From Trichoplax sp. H2 (Eukaryota; Placozoa; Uniplacotomia; Trichoplacea), in assembly GCA_003344405.1 (NCBI GenBank), contig NOWV01000059.1, positions 248,001 through 312,000 on the forward strand: 64,000 nucleotides of DNA. Reading direction: 5' to 3'. Below are positions 1 to 13,506 of this stretch, one piece after another; the first letter of the stretch is position 1; each line of letters opens with the position of its first letter. The position numbers and the translations under genes are program-made. Below the pieces are notes generated by a model, which searched no databases, was not told where the DNA came from, and worked only from the letters and a program-made list of their open reading frames with translations.

Positions 1-242
1 ATGCATAAGTAAGCCATAGAAAATATTTCATAGTCAATTATCACAATCATTCTGAAACTACTGAAATAAATGAATATTTTTACGTAACAGTTTTTATGAT
101 TATATTTACGGAGACACAACTATGTTGAATGAATATAAAGACTGTATGAAATGTTACCATAAAAAGGCATAACTCTATACAAATAGAAGCTAGAAATAAA
201 ATAAGAAAATGAAATATTTATCATATTAAATTATAAACTTAC

Positions 243-3200
243 AAGCATCAAACCTAAAGTTTTAGGATTAGGTGTCATTCCAAACCTATCTTCAACATCG
301 TAAAATCGATCCATATCCGTAAATGGTTGCATTCTTTCGACAAAATGATCTTTTTCATCCATGGACAACCACCACCCTAGTATCGTTGTCATTATTAATA
401 TTATTATTACGTAAATTTGTAATATTCGTTCTATACATAGAAATTAAGCTGTTATACTTAAAATTCTAACTAGCGCATTCTATTTCACTAATTTTGAACA
501 TTATAATCAGGAAAATTGGCGAAAAATAGCAACAGATTTATAGGCTACCAATCTTTTACTATAGAGAAATATGCATTGTAATTTGACACTTTAAGAAAAA
601 AGTATTAGGGAAACTGCTGTTACAATCCCATCGTATTTACTTATAAATAATATTAATTGCTCATATAGAGCCTCCAAAAAATGAAATATTTTATACTTAC
701 CATCGAAAACATGGATAGGGTAATTACATCCAACACCACCATCAATATACAAATCATAATTAGCTGAATCTTCACCCCAATTAGAGCAGCATATACAGCA
801 GTATAGACAACAAGGTATTTTCTTCTTTCGTATAATACAGTCATCATTTTTAACTCGATGATGTTTAACTCGAACCGCCTCATAATAGCCTATTTTTAAG
901 ATAAATGGCATAAATAATCCTTGCAGGAAATTCTTATTATGGTTATTAATCATGCATATTGTAATCCACTAAAGCCGCAGACCAATAGATTCATCCTCAT
1001 ATCTATAAAATATATTCCATCAATACGATAGTTCAATAGAGTATGCTACTTTGTAAAGTACTATTTTACAGTGTGCATGACCTTAATATTATTAATAAAA
1101 CAATTTTCCAATTATTTTTGTAAATGCTTTGGTTATCGATGAGGAATATAGTTGATTCAGTATTGATTATAAATCTGTAGATTCATCCATATATCTCTAC
1201 ATTGACTAAATATAGTATACTATTGAATACAGTAAAATTCTATGATATGCAAGATCTTATTATCAGCAAAAACTAGTAAAAATATGATTACAAAAGGAAT
1301 ATAATATATCATTTTAATAATAGAGGGCTTATCAAATGTAAACAAGCTAATAGAAAACATCCAGGAACAAATGGTAAGGTTTAGTTCGGACTTTATTTTT
1401 CAGTTTTAGTTAAAGTAAATAGCAACATGTTATGATTATAATTTTATTTGTTATTCGTCAAAAATTTTCCCATTGCTTTGGACTAAAGAGTTGTATGGAT
1501 CAGTCTTTGTCGAGCTAGATAATAATTAAAGATACCGTTCAACTTATTTCAGAGCTTTTATCTTGTTCTATAAAGTATTAAGACTAAGCTTTTAGATTTT
1601 ATCGATAATACTATAAACAGAGCTTTCTATTCTATTTGTAAAAACTCAAAGAAATTAATACAATTGAATAGAAATAGCTATAGGATGTCGTTTAAGTGAT
1701 TTAAATGCTTCAGTACTTGTATTGGCAATTTTCTTGCCTTCACTAAACTCTTAAAAAATTAACACAAGTATAAATAGATCAAGTAACACTTTAACTAATA
1801 AATATTCGAGAATTAATAGATGCAATACTTATAAATTTCAACATAAAGGATTAAAAATAAACGAAATAAGATTAGTTCATAGTTTTTATCCTATGTAACT
1901 AGATCCAAAATTATTTCAATATCAGAATGATACTAAATAATTTTATCCATTGTCCTCTTGCTATTAAGATGTTGTGACTAAAGTAGGCATCTAGATCATT
2001 ATACTGGCAAGTGTATTATGATTTATCACTGCATGCTAGTATAATTATTTGTCATCATTTGTTATTACGCTATTGTTGATCGCAATCCTAAAGTTACAAC
2101 AAAAGGTGAAAGGAATTCGAGATTACGAAAACAACATCAGGTAATCAACTTATTGATATGTCTAATATGGAATAACAGGTTAAAATTATTATTATTATGC
2201 TAATGAAATGATCGAACAATAGCGAGTACAAGCAAGCCCTGGAGCATAAGTTGGCCTGTAAACTTAGAAGAATGATATTTGTTGTGCATATAAAGGATTC
2301 TAAATGTAAATACGAATTGAATAATTCAATACAGATTTTTATATATCAGTATATAATCATTATTTCAAAAATTATTCAATATAGAGCAGTAATACGTAAG
2401 GAATAAAACTAGACATGAGAGGTAACATTTCACATTATGCAGTTTTATTTCTTATATATTACTGTTGTATATTGAATAATTTCTTAAAATAATAAATACG
2501 TATAAATATATAAAGACCAATATTAAATTATAGAACTCCACTACGTAGGAAAGTCTGCCTAAACCTAATCCTAAGTAAGCGTAAAAATTGTATAATTTAT
2601 TTACCACAACATGTTCAGAATTTATAATACAACAAGACAGAGTAAAGGTGTTGCAATCCCTTCCTTCAAATACGAGTATCGCTAAAATTTACTATTATAC
2701 AATATTAAAAATCAAATAATTCCCTTGAAAGTAAACTAATACTATTGTTAGTTGAATTAATTAATGAAAATAAATGAGAAATAGGTTACATTTTGAATTA
2801 ATTGAAAAAATTGAAGAAAATTATATCTTATTGAAAGGATAAAAATAGCGTATCCACGTAGAAAGTAGAACCCACGTTATTGAACTAGGATAAATGTTGT
2901 GTTTAAGCAATGGAACATTTTTAAAATTGCTTGATCGTTACTAATATACGAGTAGAAAACGATGCTATGACGTAATTTCGATCATAACATGAAGAGGGCT
3001 GAATTTAGATGTTCTTAGCTGTATTTAATAAACAAAATATATAAATCTGTTCGAATTTAACTACTCATGCAACTAAATATAAACCGACCTGGTATAGACA
3101 TAGACATTCGAACCGCTTTATAAATAGGAAAATCAGGAGTGGTTTTAGGATGAAAATATTCCATAGATAAAAAATTGAGATTGGTTGCAACTATACATAG

Positions 3201-6200
3201 TTCGGTTCCATCGATATCGTATAGCTACAAAAGTAATTTTGAAAACGATTAAGAAGTTAACCAATAAATTGGCAGTTATAGTGAAAAAATGTTACAATAT
3301 ATAAGTGCATTGTACAATATATCAAAAATCTTTTCAAGTATAATATTGATTACAAGAGTTCAGGGTTAATATTGGAATAAATCGATCATCTCGATTATGA
3401 TTACATCATTAACTTTTTGATCCTCTTTTCAAGTCACTTTTAGAATGTTTTAACCTTTTTAGTAATCCTAGGTTATATGATAATAGTGGAGCTATAATAA
3501 TAATTTTATCATATATAAAATAGATTAGAAATAATAGTTCAATTTATACACCCTTATGACACCTCCGTTTATATTGTAAGGTTCATTGAGTAAATTAAAT
3601 CTACTACAACTACAATAACTATAGTAGGCCTATCGTGTAACTGTCTTGTGTGTTAATAGAGCTAACTCATCCTCTCTGTTGAATACAGTGTATTACTGAA
3701 GAAATACAAGTTTAATAGTATAATCTAGAGACTATAGAAGCGATTATTCCAGAATCTATTCTACAAGCTGTCGATAATATATATGGTAACTTAATTATTA
3801 ATATCTGAAACATCCAATACATTTTCCATTATTTCTATCCTAGCTGGATTTATATTTGCTTTTTCTGTTTTGAAACCCGGAAGTTAAGAGCTGGGACACG
3901 TGAATTTTATATTACAGTACGGAGAAAATGCCAATGCGTTATATACTTTAGTAATTAAGTGTAAAGACTATTATGTGGGCTCTCCTTAAATCTATTCTAT
4001 AGCTTTATTATCAAATATATGCATAAAGCTGCGCTATTTTCCCCTTAATATAATTATATCATTTTTTATCTTATTGGAGATTATATTACAACTCTATTAG
4101 ATTTATCCTTCAAATGGATTGCCCAAAGACAACAATTGTCCTGTATACAGTACAGTAAAAACGGCTTTGATATAGATTATCGTAGCACATTAGCATAACT
4201 TATAGAAGCTTTTCATACCTCCAAGACTAATTACTAAAATTAATTTAGAGTATATGAGAACTTTAGCGGAATTACACAAATGGGTACTTTCAAGTGCAAG
4301 TATTGATGAGAAATTTCGTTCATTAGATAAAAATTGCTTAAAGCTATTAGAAAATACGATACGATAGTATTATGCCTGGCAATGGATTATCCGCAAAAAT
4401 TCTTATAAGTATATCTTATTCTAGTTTTATGAAAGTTCCACCGATTGCCACTGATAGATGAGTAAATTATAAAATCTAAAATAATTTAGAAGAAACTTAA
4501 AACATTTCATGATATCAAATTTAATGACTCACTCACTACCTAATCAAGATTGTTAAACCATTACTTTATGCATTAGTAATGACTAACATAGTAGTATTGA
4601 ATCACAATTATAACGATAAACAACACTAGATTAGAGCTTATTTTGAAAATGGAAGAAATTTCAATTTGTAAGGAATGATACCGTGTAGTAGGTACATTCT
4701 ATCGAAGTAAAGATGAATACATTGCCGTTAAAATTTTATTACTGTAGGTAATTAGGGAAGCAACGTATTATTTTATCATTGATGGATATGGAACTGTTCA
4801 ATAAAGTACCACCGCAACATACCAGAGCGCAGCAGTAGAAATTTTACTTGGAATGAAAGACTAATAATCTAAATCGATTGATCAGAACAACTGATAGAAA
4901 AGTATATTTAGTTAACCCGATGAATAATTCAATGGTAGATTACTAAAGGAGTGTAAAGGCGTTCACTGTAATCTAACGTGATCATCTTACTTGAGGCTCC
5001 AATTAATACATTTACGATCGATCAGGGTAAAGTAATTAGTTAAAACATAATTTATAAACTATCTAAATTTGATACAGGCAACAGTAAAGAGTTAGTGAAA
5101 TAGCCATAAATTTCATGATAACAATCATAAGACTTTCCCTATTTGCTGTACAACTTTCGGATTTAATGATAGTTAAGGTAAGTCCTGGTAAAGCATCTTA
5201 CTGTAACCCTCTAGGCTAATATCAGTAAAACAAAAGTAGACGACTAAGGAACGAAAACGGTAAAAAACGCGGTTATTCAGTAGGTTATAAAAGCATCCTG
5301 CTTTACACTCTGTAATAGTAAAGGAATCGATGCATGACTTCCAAATTAGTATGACAAATAACAGCTTTAGCTCTTTATGTTACTTGTTGCATGACCACTT
5401 TTATTTGGCAGAGGATTCTCCAGTAGCTCTAATGGATTACTTTGTATTTTATAATACGGAAAAAATATACTGTCACAGTTTAAACAGTCCTTTACTATAA
5501 TTTAAGATAATATCGATTTGATCTTTACCGAATCAACATAATCAAGCTAAGCTTGGATGTAAGGCTGGTAGGGTGTATTACTTGCATTTAGTAACAGTAC
5601 GTACTATGCTATTATTGGATAGGATTTTAAATTGAAGTGCTATACAGTAACGATAATATCGTTCAAATTACGTTCTAATATGATGACTAATTCAAGATAG
5701 AAAGGAGCAAAAACCTGTTATGATTTTATTTTAAAGAAAATAAATATAAAGCAAACTTTCAAAATCCTGTATCAATATTATATGAGATTTCACAGTTATC
5801 TAATTCTTTCCCCTAGCAGTCAGAGATCGAAAGAATGCTGGAACTTGCTATTAATAACAAACTGATACATCAGCCATCAGAATTCATCAGTCATGCCACC
5901 CTTGGTAGTCATTGTTCAATAACCCCAACTGGGCATCGCTAATGCTTATTGTTCTATAATTTAATGATTAATTCAATTTGCTCAACTATCATTTTAATGT
6001 ACCGAAAGTTTAACAAAAGAGCGACACCTTATAAATCAATTAGGAAAAACTAATTAATCGTCCGAAAAGACAAATAAAAATTTTTCCCGCAGCGAATGAT
6101 GACGATTGAGAAAGGTCTTATTAGGATATGTCCACGTCTGACTAATTTTTTCTTGTCAACAAAAAATATGGTAACTTCATTATTTTCAAATAGGAAACTA

Positions 6201-8798
6201 CTTGATTCATGTAGATTAAGTACCGGTAATTATAATTAAAAGAAAAATCGTCAAATAAATGTAATTTGGACATTCGACAATTGATCAACGAGGAAAATAA
6301 TCGTCTACGCTATAGATGCTGTGTTACCTCTTTAAATGTAATTTGTTGACATCGATTCAGCGAATAGTTACTTTTAATTTTAGGCCCATTAGCAATAGCA
6401 TTCTGAAACCATTTCTCTAATTTTTTACCGGAGTTCCAACCAGATTTCAGTAATAGTTTAGGTAACATACTAAAAATGCCAAACGTATGTTTATCTAAAA
6501 GTGATGTTTGATTAAAAAATTAAAGGCAGTCTACTTTAATGACTAGCATCTGGAACTACAAATTGATTTGTTCATATTGAGTATTTCAATTTCAACAATA
6601 CATTAGTGCAGAGTTATATAGTATCCATAATCTCTTCAGCATAGACAAATTCTATGGTTATTGACTGTCTAGGATAACTAACTACATATCCTTTTATCAA
6701 TTCGATAATATTGCAATAAGATTAGTGTTAGTGTGATCATTTTAAATTCAACATAGAATTAAATCAATTTCGCCAGCCAAGCTTAAAAATATGGTAGTTT
6801 GTACAATGTTATTCTCTTGTTTAAATTTCACTTAAGCGTTTAGGTCATGATGCATTCTATGATGAAGAAATTCTCGTCCTTTCACATCCTTACTAATTCA
6901 ATCATAATTCTAATGCGGACATAAACTATACAAAAGTGGGAAGAAATTTTTATAATAGAACAGGAGGGAGCTGTTTCAAATTAAGAATAAAATGGCGTTA
7001 ACAGTTCTTGACTCCCACAAATTAATTTGTATTGTTATGTTTGGATAATATTTAAATTGCATTTATCAAATTAGACTGGAAAAAAAGGACAAAAATCCGC
7101 TATCAGTACCGCAATAATAATAAAATTACTCACAGAAGCAAGAAAATGTAGAAATAACAATGAAGATCTTAAAAACAGAGACTTAAAGGACGGCTTTTAC
7201 TGTCTGATATTGATTCAGCTTGGATCTATGATAGGAGTGACGATATGAAAGACATTATTTATTTTAAGAAAAGTATCTAGTACCACTCTTACTTCTATAT
7301 TAATCCCTCCAGTATGGCTACCGTATTGTTTCTGTCATTTGCTATCCCATTCTATTAACCTAGAAAGTTGTATTTGAATATCATTGATACTATTTCAGTT
7401 AACTAAGATGCTTATAGCCATCTTGTTTTAAGAATAGTATTTAGCGCCCATTCCTATTACTACAGCATTAATCCTATCTATGATGGATGCATGAGGATAT
7501 CACGAATATTATTTCGCTATCATAGTTAGTCAGAATTATCCTATTTTTTCCCATGCTAGATGATTACGTTCTAGTACACGCAGTTGTATTTAATTTAGTT
7601 AATCTCGAAATCGCGTTGAATTTCACAATGAATAGTTAATAAATAATTATTATCAATGAGCAGGTCAAGAAATGAACTAACAAAGTGCTCTATAGATAGA
7701 TTTGTAAATAAGATTTATACTTACCCTCGGTAATTTTTCTAATATCTTGGCATAAAAATTCTTCAACATCGTCTACATCGTAGCCAACAGAGAGTAAAGC
7801 TGCAAGCATAGCTCCTGCACTTGAGCCAGCAAATCGCTTAATTCCTTGATAAATGCCAACCTTTTGTAATATCTGTTTAATGATCAAAGTATAATATTAT
7901 AAGAATTTCGGGGATGGAAGGCCATTTCGAAATTCTGCTATAAATTTACTATTTAATATCAGTCAATAGATTCAAATAATTTATATTTATAGCTTTCTAA
8001 AATTTACTATGAAGGAAATCAAAACACATGATTGATCATTGTTTGACTGCAGTATGAGTCCGTTATCATGCCTGGCAGATTCTTACTATAAGGTAATTTC
8101 GTTTATTATCGTAAACGGCTATTATAAATGGGACGAAAGCAAAATATTAAACAATTTACTATAACTCATGGTAAGATATTATCAAGATTTAAATGTTATC
8201 ATTTGCAGGCTTAACTTCAAAATTACTGCATCCTTTGCAATGATTAATTTGCCGACTGATATAATTATGAAAGCAATGTCTGAACTAATGTACTTAACCC
8301 TACAGTGTCATCATGTTACGTAATTGTTAGATTACTATTCATGAAGTTGATCAATCAGCCTGGTTAATCAATCTAAAGTTTTTAAGTTTTTAGAACGTTA
8401 TTGATTCTTTAAAATAACCTGATCTTTTAGGAAATAGAAGCAGGAGAAGAATAACTGTTAAAAGATAAGAATTTAACATGATATTACCTTTAAAGCACCA
8501 ACATAAGCGATACCTTTATAGCCACCACCACCAAATACTAAATTTTCAAATTCACCTGGTTGGAAGACACTATCCACGATCCAGTTTTCAGGTACGATAC
8601 TGGCACGTCGGCCGTTCGGTAAAACGCGTTGATACATGCTGGCATCAATGACTAATTTGTTGCTGTTCTATCTATTAGTCAATCTTGTAAGGATTATAGG
8701 TTAGCTGCCAGATTTAGACTTACTCGACTAAAATAAGTAGATCGTGTTAATATCCTTCTACGTCTAGATACTAATCGACCAACGTAACCGGCAAACAT
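243..8798 (-). CDS. Patatin-like phospholipase, spliced, 3' end beyond left edge
   Basis: Predicted Ser-Asp dyad lipid acyl hydrolase. Exons in transcript order: 8724-8798 (ATG at 8796-8798, basic N-terminus starting MFAGYVGRLVSRRRR, in-frame stop just upstream), 8488-8667, 7725-7872, 6328-6494, 3089-3224, 701 to about 769, and 243-376, which ends at a GT donor, so the gene runs off the window. Phases agree at almost every junction. Family hallmarks seen: oxyanion loop GGGGYKG (second exon), nucleophile elbow GSSAG (third), MSMSIP (fifth) and the catalytic-Asp motif DGG in YIDGGVGCNYPI (sixth). About ten residues usual between SIP and DGG are missing, so a small exon between 770 and 3088 was probably missed, and the acceptor of the DGG exon is uncertain (769 or 763). 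Introns of 1.2, 3.1 and 2.3 kb hold nothing recognisable. The first exon is the least certain. The basic N-terminus could be organelle-targeting (inference). Confidence 0.82.
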
Positions 8799-11700
8799 CT
8801 CAATCTAGTCTAATACTGTAATCGAATGAATTGATAATGCCAAATACGGTAACAGTGTAAACAACTTATACATATCGGTATAGGAAGTGATAGCACCACA
8901 ACAAAAGTTAGACGTTATCCTAGACAATTGATAATCTGCTATGATAGCTTAATTATCATCCTATTCAATATAGTAACAATAGCTTTAAATTAATTTAGAA
9001 CTGCCATGGCAATAGAATTATCGAAATTAAAAAGGTAACTCGTTTACGAAAAGGAGGCTATATAGACACGAAATAGTTAAATTATATTAATAACTCAACA
9101 ACGAATTGTATTTATCCCAAGGTCTTAGCATTCAAAGAGTTATGTACCATCATTTTACACATTTTAGATGCCTATTGATATAAGTAAAAATACAAAGAAT
9201 AGATACCTCATTAATTAGTAAGTAATTATAACTAAATATCTGTATAAGGTCATTCAATTGTCTCTTACAATTCAAAATATTATTTTGTGCAATTAACAAG
9301 CAAGACCGATATTAGTTGCTGCACGTATTAATCAGTTGTAGAAAACAGTACATTGTCCTATGGAAGAAAAAAATCGATCAAGGAATTTATGTCAATCGCT
9401 TTATTATGTATATCTAATAATCGGAATGTTATAATTTTGTACAATTTATTAGAATAGATTATTGCTATCTAGTACTATTCAGTAGTGCCTATGATATATA
9501 CAATCCGCGAAAAAAACCATCAAAAAGTTTATTGTATTATTTTATTTAATGTATCCTATAGCTACATGTCGGGATTAATCTCTTGCCATACTAATAGGGG
9601 AATGTTATGCTTATTAATAGTCACATTAATTATATTACGCTAGATTTTAAGCGAAATCGATTAGAAAGCTTATATTCCTGTCATTATTATTTTTATGCAT
9701 TATAGCTTTTTATTACCATTAATTTAGTGCGATGTACTAGGAATATCAAAATACTATTATTTGTTATAGAGACAGGCATATGTTAGAATAAGAAAATTTC
9801 GGCCGAAAAGCTATTTTATTATTCGCAATATTGCAATATACTATAATTATACAGGTATAGTAATTTCATCAAATTATTGAAAGTTCATTTTCTTTGTCGC
9901 GAAAAACATTTTGAAATAAGTTCTGGTCTATAAACGTTGGAAATTTAAAGTCACTAAATACATCTATTGCAATCAACGCCGAAAGGTGATTAAGTTACTA
10001 GATAACACTACGGGTAGCAATGCTAGAAAGCGCAAGAATATACAGTACAAGACAAAACACGATACAAGATCAAATAGGCATGCCACAATCTTGTCTATTG
10101 TCTACGGTGTAGCCATTCATCATGATTTTATAACGTGAAAATTCGATCATAATAGCTGTGCTATCCTGCTATAGTATATATTCAAATTATATTAATAGTT
10201 GGATACCACCCAATATTGTATTTTATTATTATTTTCTTTTAGCTTTTGTTGTTAGCGTTAAACAATATCATCATAATAGCTAAGCTTACTGCATAGTAAA
10301 ATTGGAAAGAAAATTATAATTGAATCGTATCATTTGTAGCTACAAAAATAGTAACCGATTTTATTACTGTTAAAATGAAGAGCTTATGAGATTTTAATAA
10401 ATGTGATCGTTGTCTTTTACGATTTTTTCTTAATTTATAACAGCGCTGAAACTCATATCCGCTTTAATTGAAAGTACAGCAGTTGCTAAATAATATCCCA
10501 CGTATGTTTTACTTAAATAAACTAACGAAAATTATCCAATTATCTATAAAATATAAGATTGTATTTCAGAGATAACAATATCTATATCTATTATTAAAGT
10601 GCTATTGAATCACATATAGATACTTTGGAACTTATGAATTAAGGTTTGAAGTTACACCATTATTGCTAAACGCAGCTGGATACTAAAATCGTGAGTGCTA
10701 GCTTCAACCAATATATTTCACGTATCAAGCACACCCAACTTTCTTTGATTCATTGTTGTTTTTCATCATACAACAAATAAATCTTAAAATAATGCGCAGT
10801 GTAACGATATTTCGCGCTACAGGTAGCAATAATCAAATGGATGAAAACTTATATGTACCAAGAGATTTAACCTAAGAGATGGTAATATCTCGCATTTACT
10901 CGTACATTATCGGTACATATTCGTATACTGTACGATAAAATGATCTTCAACGTTAAACTAAGAACTACAGTTTCTTGTAAATTTCACTTTATTACATAAG
11001 TTAGGTTCGTCTAACCTCTACTAAGGACTATCTGACTATCTGAATGATTGCAACAAAATTTCAGATTTATATATAATTAGTTACAGAATGCTGTTTAGCT
11101 ACATAATTATATCTTGTAAATTACAGTATGTGTACATTAGATAAGAAAAATCTACTAATGCTAGAGTACTGCGTAACAGTATTTCATGCGATAGATTATA
11201 GTGATTATAATTGATTTGAAGGAGAACTCAGATATCGTATGCCATGACGTAGATGATAGAATTTCGTATCTACTGGTGTGATTTAGGAAATGAATTTATC
11301 TAAAAAGTACAATATGATGTTTTTTGCAAGAGATTTCAAATGCCGGTATCCAAAAAGTGGAATATAATTAAATTTCTTATCCATAATCCACAAAATGAAT
11401 TTAAGGTACAGTGTAAAGCCACGGATACTAATCGTATCTACAGTATATCTGGTAGTCCATAGTAAAGCCCTTGCATATAACAAGCGGTAAAATTGTAAGA
11501 AAAATTAAGATATTTCGGTAAGAGTTCAAGATGTGAATTCTATTCTGCGATAGTATTATAATACATAGCGATTAGACTCTATCTACTTGTAGGCACTTCT
11601 GATAATTATAGATTTATTAAATCTAATATTAATATAGATAACAAAAGTATTCTACCGTATTTGTCAGATAATGATATCGTAGTTGTGAAAGATACTGCAT

Positions 11701-13506
11701 GTTTATAATTATATTTCATAAAGTATCTAGTGCTATTACAAATATCTATCGAAACAGAACATGGGTGTCGCGTAACTGTAAAAATTTCACTTTATTTTTA
11801 ATGTATCGATGATTAATAATAAGACTGAAGTTAGGAATAACTTCATTGATTCCTTTGTTACTTACAAATCTATTTATGATAACGATGGTAATAATTCACG
11901 AATGCTGTTTCACTACGCTTTGATAGCGATTGAAGTCGCCATTATCTCAGTATTTTATATCGTTGAGCACTGACGTATATAGTAACTTGGGTTCACGTTC
12001 GTGTATGTGGAAGAAAGGTCTAAAAATTGTTTAGCATAGTTTCGCCGGTTTCATCATTAAATCAAGATAATGAAATATCCTCAATTACTAGAACGATTAC
12101 ATCATAATAGAGAGAAATTCAAAATAATAATTATATAATAGTTGCTTTAATATTTTTGATAAATGTTCTATGGGAGTCTTTAGCATCATATTCGTATCTT
12201 GGTAAGATTCTGATTATTGTGTAAGAATATCTGGGGTCCCATTGTGACTAATTTTTCCTGGCTAGAAATGTGATAAGAGAATAATATCATTGAATAAAAT
12301 TTTAAAAACTGTCACCATCAATAATAACTACATTAGACGTGGTCGTGGACAATTCTACTAGTCATTCTTTGACGAAAATCGTTTATTTTACTTTCTTAAG
12401 TATTGTCAATTCATTACACCAAACGACGTAATGATAATAAATTTTATATGTAACCTTTACTAGGATATCCTGCGCATCGTTGATACCGGTTAATTATTTA
12501 AAATCTTACAATTTGTTAATTATAATATTTGAACCGTACCTACTTTAGTATTTTTACATTAAGAGTACCATAGATGTTAACTGACAGAAAAAAGTATCAT
12601 TCAAAGGATAATTATTAAAATAATTTGGTAATTGATCGCATGTGCGAAATCAATGAATATTAATACAAATATTTATAATTCAATTCCAACATTACAGTAA
12701 GAATAAGAGTGAGCTTAAGCAGTAATTCAATAAAAATTCTTAAAACTGCACAAATTTATGAAAATATCTATTGCTTTAAACGTTATTAATAACGAAGTGT
12801 TTATCCGAGGACGTAACTAGGTGCTTAGTATATGATATTACAACTAGCCAGAGATAAAATTTTGACAATCGAAATATTTTAACATAACGAAAAGAATGAA
12901 GAACTATATTCTAGGTGGCCATAGTGCAAGCGAATGGATAAAACATGTAATTGATGGTACAATTTTGAAAATCTTATTAGAAGTTACTTCCTGATAGTAT
13001 CATGCACTGCTATAGGCAAAAGGTAAAGTTGATCATAATATTCCATTTGTAATTAGATAATCCCGTTCTGTAGTGTATTACGTACATAACATGAAATTTT
13101 TGAAATTAAAAATAACTATTCGAGTAAATAGAATGCTGTATTATCTGTTGAAAAAGTACGTTGTATTGGAAGTTATACAATTACATAAATTCTCCCATCA
13201 TTTCTATATATAGCTGCTCTATTGTATTATAAACTGCATCCTAGTTTGATTATAGAGTAAGGTCAGCTATTTTCGGTAATAATTTCTACACTGATATTTT
13301 TTACAATATTAAGATATAATATCAATTAGTATTATAGTGTGCATGTTAAAGGCCATAAATTAACAAACTTGTATCACGAAATGTCATCGCTGCAGATGTC
13401 TTAACGGTTATAACGGGTAACCTATCAGAAAGGCTGAGACCCTACAATAACGATAATACCGCTATACAAGAAGGTTTGATGGCCTGATTTGATGCTTAGT
13501 ATAATA
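8799..13506. other. Intergenic, no gene recognised
   Basis: AT-rich sequence between the start of the lipase gene and the stop codon of the multi-PDZ gene. It must hold the promoter of the former and the 3' UTR of the latter. I see no coding-like stretch with splice sites, no RNA gene and no repeat array. Short open frames such as 11283-11483 (minus) lack any recognisable motif. Confidence 0.6.

Noticed and set aside
7690-7724. Continuation of the GSSAG exon of the lipase to a downstream stop
   Set aside because: A consensus GTAAGT donor after GAGG at 7725 and an in-phase next exon at 6494 show that this part is intron; the ATG at its other end is also intronic.
11283-11483. 66-codon minus-strand open frame
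   Set aside because: No recognisable motif and no adjoining exons in phase.
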